Shown here piece by piece: positions 58,921-64,000 of a stretch of 64,000 nt of DNA. The stretch lies in NCBI RefSeq assembly GCF_000204055.1, contig NW_006768777.1, positions 758,036 to 822,035 on the forward strand. The letters run 5' to 3'. The position numbers were made by a program, and so were the translations under genes. Numbering within the stretch: position 1 is the stretch's first letter; each line of letters opens with the position of its first letter. The notes beneath the pieces are model-generated. The model did not search any database, had not been told where the DNA came from, and was given only the letters and a program-made list of their open reading frames with translations. The stretch comes from Melampsora larici-populina 98AG31 (taxonomy: Eukaryota > Basidiomycota > Pucciniomycetes > Pucciniales > Melampsoraceae).

Positions 58921-60922
58921 GTACTATACGGAATGCGACATGTGCCAAAGTGACAACTTGAAATTTCAATTTTTGAAATTTCAGAATCCCCGGGTCAGAA
59001 ACTGACAAAACTGGATTAAACATTGGATTTAACTCAAATACTGGTCTGGAACCCCCCGTATTTGGGATGAAACCGTACTTTTTGCCAGTTTTTCCTGGTT
59101 TCCAAACCACAACCCTGAACTTGACTGCTGAGTTGGCACTTTGGCACAAATAATACGCAAAAATTTCAAAAAATCAAATTCCAACATTACAAATTTGACA
59201 GTAAACAAAAAATGTCCACACAGAAAGAAAACAAGTGTAAAACTCAGTTCGGAATTGACAAGAGCATCATGATGTAGTTGTGAGTACTGATGCATATTGT
59301 TTCCTTGATACTATATCTTCTTCTTATTTTATTTCCGCTGCAGCCTTCATAGTAGCTAAAACGCTTGCAGCTGGGGTATCATTGGTGTACCTCAAATTGG
59401 GTATCAAACCTCTGACACCACCAATTATAAAAGATCCTAAACATCCCCAAGAAAATCTGGAGTTTTCTACCAGTTTGATCTACTAATTCAGAGGAGAATG
59501 AAGATCCTTCTCTTCCTTCCGGTTCCAAACTTCTACGGCTCCAGTTGATCGACTGAAGCTGCAGACCACCTAACACTAGGTGGTCCAACTTTAATAGACA
59601 GACCACCTAGCCTTAGGTGGTCTGGAGCTCCAGTTGCTCCCTAGAGCTCCGGTCGATCGACTGGAGCTATAGAACTTCGGAACCTGGGTGAACCCCCCAT
59701 TAGAGACGGACCACCTAGCTCTAGATGGCCTGGAGATAGGGGCGCTCGATAGTAGAGTTGGAACACCTAGACTAAGGTGGACTGAAGCTTCAGACGATGG
59801 ACTGGAGCTCCAGACCACGGTACCAGTGGTACATTTATATCAGTACCACTCGCTCACGCTCCAGCGAATTGACTGGAGCTGTAGACCACCTCAAACTAGG
59901 TGGTCCAACTTTAATAGAAGGACCACCCAGCCTTAAGTGATCTGGAGTTCCAGTCGATCGACTGGAGCTTCAGACCGCCTAACACTAGGTGGTCCAACTT
60001 TAATAGATGGACCACCTAGCCTTAGGTGGTCTGTAGCTCCAGTCGATCGACTGGAGCTCTAGGACCGTGGTACCAGTATGAAAGTACCACTGGTACCGTG
60101 GTCTCAAGCTCCAGTCAAGCGACTGGAGCTACAGACCACCTAAGGCTAGGTGGTCCATCTATTAAAGTTGGACCACCTAGTGTTAGGCGGTCTGAAGCTC
60201 CAGTCGATCGACTGGAACTCCAGATCACTTAAGGCTGGGTGGTCCTTCTATTAAAGTTGGACCACCTAGTTTGAGGTGGTCTACAGCTCCAGTCAATTCG
60301 CTGGAGCGTGAGCGAGTGGTACTGATATAAATGTACCACTGGTACCGTGGTCTGGAGCTCCAGTCGATCGACTGGAGCTTGAGCTCACTTAAGGCTAGGT
60401 GGTCCTTCTATTAAAGTGGGACCACCTAGTGTTAAGTTCTTGATTGAATTGAGCTTGAGCCAGCGGTATTTATACTGTGAAAGAGAGACCACCTAGGCGG
60501 AGGTGCCCTATTACTCTAGTCCAATGACTGAACCAGTGGGTAAGACATGGCTAGGTGGACTATGAATTGTGGAAACAGTAGGTTTTGGCTGCTACAGTTG
60601 TCTGATGGTACCGGATAGGTTTTGAGTTTTGTCCCTGTTCAAGCTTGTGAAATTTGTAATGTTGAAATATGATGTTTTGAAATTTTTGTGTATTATTTGT
60701 GCCAAAGTGCCAACTCCGCGGTCAAATTCAGGTTTGTGGTTTGGGAACTGGTGAAAACTGGCAGGAAGTATGGTTTTATTCCAAATACAAGGGGTTTCAG
60801 ACCAGTATTTGAGTTAAATCTGATGTTTCATCCAGTTTTGTCAGTTTCTGACCCGGGAATTCTGAAATTTCAATTTTTGAAATTTGATTTGTCACCTTGA
60901 CACACCTCGCATTCCGTAGTAC
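58921..60922. mobile_element. Foldback element with ~280-bp TIRs and a palindromic core
   Basis: The left arm (58921-about 59205) and right arm (about 60645-60922) are inverted copies with scattered differences: for example GTACTATACGGAATGCGAC against the complement of CCTCGCATTCCGTAGTAC, and shared CCGGGTCAGAAACTGACAAA and GAGTTGGCACTTTGGCACAA. The middle (59530-60450) is a dense field of small palindromes. No transposase frame is seen. Long TIRs fit Mutator-like or foldback elements; no target duplication could be fixed. Confidence 0.8.
59530..60450. repeat. Array of two palindrome classes, folded into a larger inverted repeat
   Basis: Class 1 is CTCCAGTCGATCGACTGGAG and variants; class 2 is of the form GACCACCTAxxxTAGGTGGTC (xxx = ACAC, GCCT or similar). 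They alternate about every 30-60 bp, joined by CCAACTTTAATAGA linkers. Bases 59814-60060 are repeated inverted at 60105-60351 with only about two differences; between them sits a third palindromic unit built on GGTACCAGT. Non-coding on both strands. Confidence 0.9.
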
Positions 60923-61125
60923 TATTCACAATGTTTTTATATTAAATATGCCCATAGAAAGTTATACATACACAAAGAGCAAAGTGGAAGTAAAAAACAC
61001 AAACAGGCACCATTTTTCTCGCCAGAAACAGGAAAACCAAATAGAAACGTATCAAGCGAGTGAAGAAACAAAGGTGAAAAAGACAAGAAACTTTTCAAAC
61101 AAGTGTAGAAGATACAGACACATAA
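60923..61125. other. A-rich spacer
   Basis: Low-complexity A-rich sequence between the foldback element and the hAT transposase gene; nothing else seen. Confidence 0.4.
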
Positions 61126-63960
61126 TCAAAGGAAGAAAAATAAGAAAAATAAGAACCAGTAAAGAAAAGAAATAACAGACTTGAGGTAAACTGAGCACAC
61201 CCAACATCTAGCCAAGCAGAAGAAGTAAAAATAAAACTCATAAGGTGAACAACAATAGAGAATTGATGAAGAAAAACCTATAAGAGACGCAAATAGTGTA
61301 ACAGTCTGATCAGGCTTCTTTTTCTTGGTCATATTGGCTGCAAAGGAGGACACATAAGCAACCACATTGGAAAATTGGCCCAATACGGGAATGTGTGAAT
61401 GTAGCCATTGTCTACATCCAACAGCACGTCGGATAGTCCTGGCTTTCAAAGAGCCACATGCGGGAATTGAAATGTCCGCTGCAGAGGAGAACATGCATTC
61501 AACACAGCACAAGGTAGCCAACATCAAAAGATAATCTTGGGCAATTGTGGCCAGAACAGGGAATTGAGCGGAATTTTCCTAACAAAATGCAAATTTTGAT
61601 CAGTTTCAATTGCTGAGCTTGAAAGTCAAAAACAAATCTCACCTTCCACCACATGAGTTCAGATTGGCCAGGCTGCATAATTGGCACAGTGCCCTGCAGA
61701 TAGGTTTTGAGCTCAGACAATTGGATGGAATTGGAGGATGGAAAAGTAGCCGACAAGGTGAATATGTCGAAGTGATCAAAAGGGTTACTAGACATTGTTG
61801 GAATGGGAGGAGAAGTTGAAGGAGGAGTTACTGGCCAAGCAGCCAAGGCATCTTGAAACATGCTTTCAATAAGATCTTGAGCCCACTTGGAATGCTCGCA
61901 ATATTGAAGGTCAAAGAAACCAAGCCAATACTTGGGGTTCATGATTGTAGCCAGCACAATCACGTCAGACAAAGCAGCTTCTTCTTGATAGACAGCTAGT
62001 TTGCCCAGCATTGTATTGATCATGGTGATCAAGCTGGGAAAATTGGAAGCATCACGCAACTGGTGAAGCACCTCGGTCACACGCAGGTACTTGGCCAGGA
62101 GGACAGAACCCAAAGCAAAGTCTCCCTCCATTCTCTTGGTGGAGAAGTGGAATACCTGAAATTGTACATAAAGTACATGTGTTAGTTTAATTATCTATGA
62201 TGGAAATAGCAGATATCAAAAAAAGGAAACTTACTTTCAAAACTTTGCATAGTTCCTCCATTGTCATCATTGCCCCTTGATAATACCTTGTTTTTTGATC
62301 AGCAATGAGGATGGAATCAATCACCTATAAAATGAAATTGTAAGTTGAGCTGATAGATACAAAAAATTCCAAAGATACTTACATCTTGAGCCAAAACCAA
62401 GTTGGAAAACATTGCTAAGTCAATGTTCCAGTGAACGCCCCATCCAGCAATAGGAGCTGGACCTTCATAACCCATCTGAGTGGCTTGAGCAGCAAATTCT
62501 CCGGGGCAAGCATTACTTTGGGTTGGGAGGGCATTGATGTTCTTGAGCTGTGGTATAGGTTGATTTCATTCAGCATGCACAAATCATAGATTGTAAAAAC
62601 ATATACAAAACAAAGAAACAAAAGATACACACCTTGATAGCTCCCTGAACCACCAAGCAACTTTGAGAAGGGACATGGTCGTGACCTGGAATGTCTTCTA
62701 CATTGGAGGTGGTCTCATCATGAGCATCTGATAAACGTGGGGCAAAGATATCATCATCTGAGTTGTCTGAGTCACATAGAACCTCGGTCATGTCGTTGTT
62801 GAGGACAATGGAGGGTATTGGGATGGACATTTTAGGTGGCGTTGTTGGTTTTATATGGCCAGCAGCCAAACCCAAAGAATTCAAGCCATGCTTTACAACC
62901 AGTCTGAGCTTATGGGCAAATCATTGGACGTGATTCTTGGCCAAATCCCATTTGACCTTCTTGTCAGAGTGTAAGAACAAATCTTCCATCTCTTGAGCCA
63001 TTGTGTTGTTGTTGAACCCAGAGTCCATTGTTTGAGCTAGCATGTAATGAATTCCAAATAAAATTAGATCAAAGTGAGGATGATAAGATAAATAATAGGA
63101 AATACTTATCTTGGTATGGAGCTTGTGTGTAATCAAGTATTGGGCCACCGGTCTAGCAAGTAGAAAACCCATCTTGTTCCATGCTACCAACTTGAGAGTG
63201 AGGTGAATTGAGCAGTACTTCCAATTGTTGTTGATGGAGTTTGACGAGACTCCAATGAAGGCATAACAATTACCCTTTGTAGTCCAAACATTGTGGACCA
63301 GGGAAAACTTTCTTGAGTCTATATTCAGATTTGGATTCAACCGCTTTAAGAAAGACAAAGTGTCATCAAAACTTACCACTACTAAGTCAATCACTGCCAA
63401 GCTTAAGTCAACATAGAGCTCCTTTGAAATCCCAGCAGCCCAAGTTGGGCTCCTTAAGTTGGCTCGCCTGTTGGATAGCTTGAATGCCACACAAAGAGGA
63501 CAGTCATAGAAGCGATTAAATGGGAGAGCATTCCATAGAATCCAGATGACTAGAAATATGTTGCATAGTTCTACACTGAAGGTGGGCTGTGAGAGGAAAG
63601 CATCAAGAGTGTCCTGGCCATTGGCTTTGGTCAGGAGTTGAGCGTTCTCAGCTTGGTCTTGAGCCCAAGAGTTGGGCAGCTTGAGTCCGGATTGAATCAC
63701 ACAAGCATGTTGGGGACACACAGATCTACCTTTAGCTCCGTCTCAATGAGCATACAAGTTGTAGTGGCTACGCGCTCCTCAAATAAAAGTCCCCTTACAC
63801 CAGTGGCACTTGAAGCTTTGGGGGTTGTTCCCAGACTTCAAACAATTGTTGAGAGATCAAAACAAAATAAAGAAGATTAACCAGGAGAAAAATTCAAACA
63901 AATCATGTGAATCAAAAGAGAATGAAGTATCTTACCTTGCCTTTGACGTGAGTTGGGGAA
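61126..63960 (-). pseudogene. hAT-family transposase gene with an in-frame stop (partial at right edge)
   Basis: Exons run from beyond about 63960 to 61126. A Cys-pair near 63805 (FKCHWCKGTF) may be the BED finger. Next come FSVELCNIFLVIWILWNALP, the core with first Asp in FSLVHNVWTTKGNCYAFIGV, and EEMEDLFLHSDKKVKW-like residues before the conserved (C)FAHKL motif. There the codon before FAHKLRLVVKHGLN is TGA (62923-62921), and the frame continues open behind it. Then follow VLHQLRDASNFPSLITMINT, an insertion region, and the C-terminal dimerisation block SAQFPVLATIAQDYLLMLAT with CVECMFSSAADIS. The TGA replaces the position where hAT proteins have Cys, so this copy is probably inactive. The VHNVW position has Asn where hAT proteins have catalytic Asp, a second defect. 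Confidence 0.8.
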
Positions 63961-64000
63961 AAGTAGAACTCCAGCAACTTCCCAACTCCTTCCAGTTGAG

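Overview
The window looks like a TE-rich stretch of a basidiomycete nuclear genome, most likely a rust fungus (Pucciniales). This is an inference from single-copy fungal genes cut by many 50-90 nt GT-AG introns, low GC, and dense nested DNA transposons and Ty3/gypsy elements. No species can be named from sequence alone.

Genes. Four regions carry host genes. (1) 1-1500 (-): the start of an unrecognised gene running off the left edge. (2) 4002-4548 (+): a possible small orphan gene. (3) 7147-16555: a compact conserved island with PEX1 (peroxisomal AAA ATPase, -), an unrecognised gene (-) and, divergent from it across 297 bp, ARB1 (ABC-F ribosome-biogenesis ATPase, +, nine exons, 628 aa). (4) 27251-29847 (+): an MDL1-type mitochondrial half ABC transporter (six exons, 715 aa, one probable GC-AG intron). 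Two tRNA-Gly(GCC) genes with short introns lie at 39805 and 44095 inside a duplicated segment.

Mobile DNA. Most of the rest is transposons, often nested. At 18538-26414 a PIF/Harbinger-type non-autonomous element (TSD TAA) is split by a complete chromovirus (18819-25913, TSD CTTTT, chromodomain integrase). Its gag is split in turn by an insertion carrying an intron-containing antisense fragment of cytosolic isoleucyl-tRNA synthetase. At 32490-37353 an autonomous-looking hAT element (exact 8-bp TSD, BED-type transposase of 668 aa) sits inside a second TIR element, which sits inside a relative of the Harbinger-type element found at 5084-6110. At 48112-54575 a Ty3/gypsy element (-) has identical 164-bp LTRs and gag and pol in one frame separated by a single TGA. 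One LTR edge is hit by a 438-bp Mutator-type MITE (34-bp perfect TIR, 10-bp TSD), next to a 2.2-kb TIR element. This whole block splits an array of short palindromes that leads to a TATA box.

The most unusual structure is at 58921-60922: an element with roughly 280-bp diverged terminal inverted repeats whose core is a field of small perfect palindromes, itself folded into an almost perfect inverted repeat with arms of about 245 bp. The right edge (61126-63960, -) is a hAT transposase gene inactivated by at least one nonsense codon; a more decayed relative lies at 37950-39420 (+).

Limits: exon boundaries were placed by eye from GT-AG sites, reading frame and family knowledge. Transposon superfamily calls rest on TSD length, TIR sequence and encoded domains, not on database searches.
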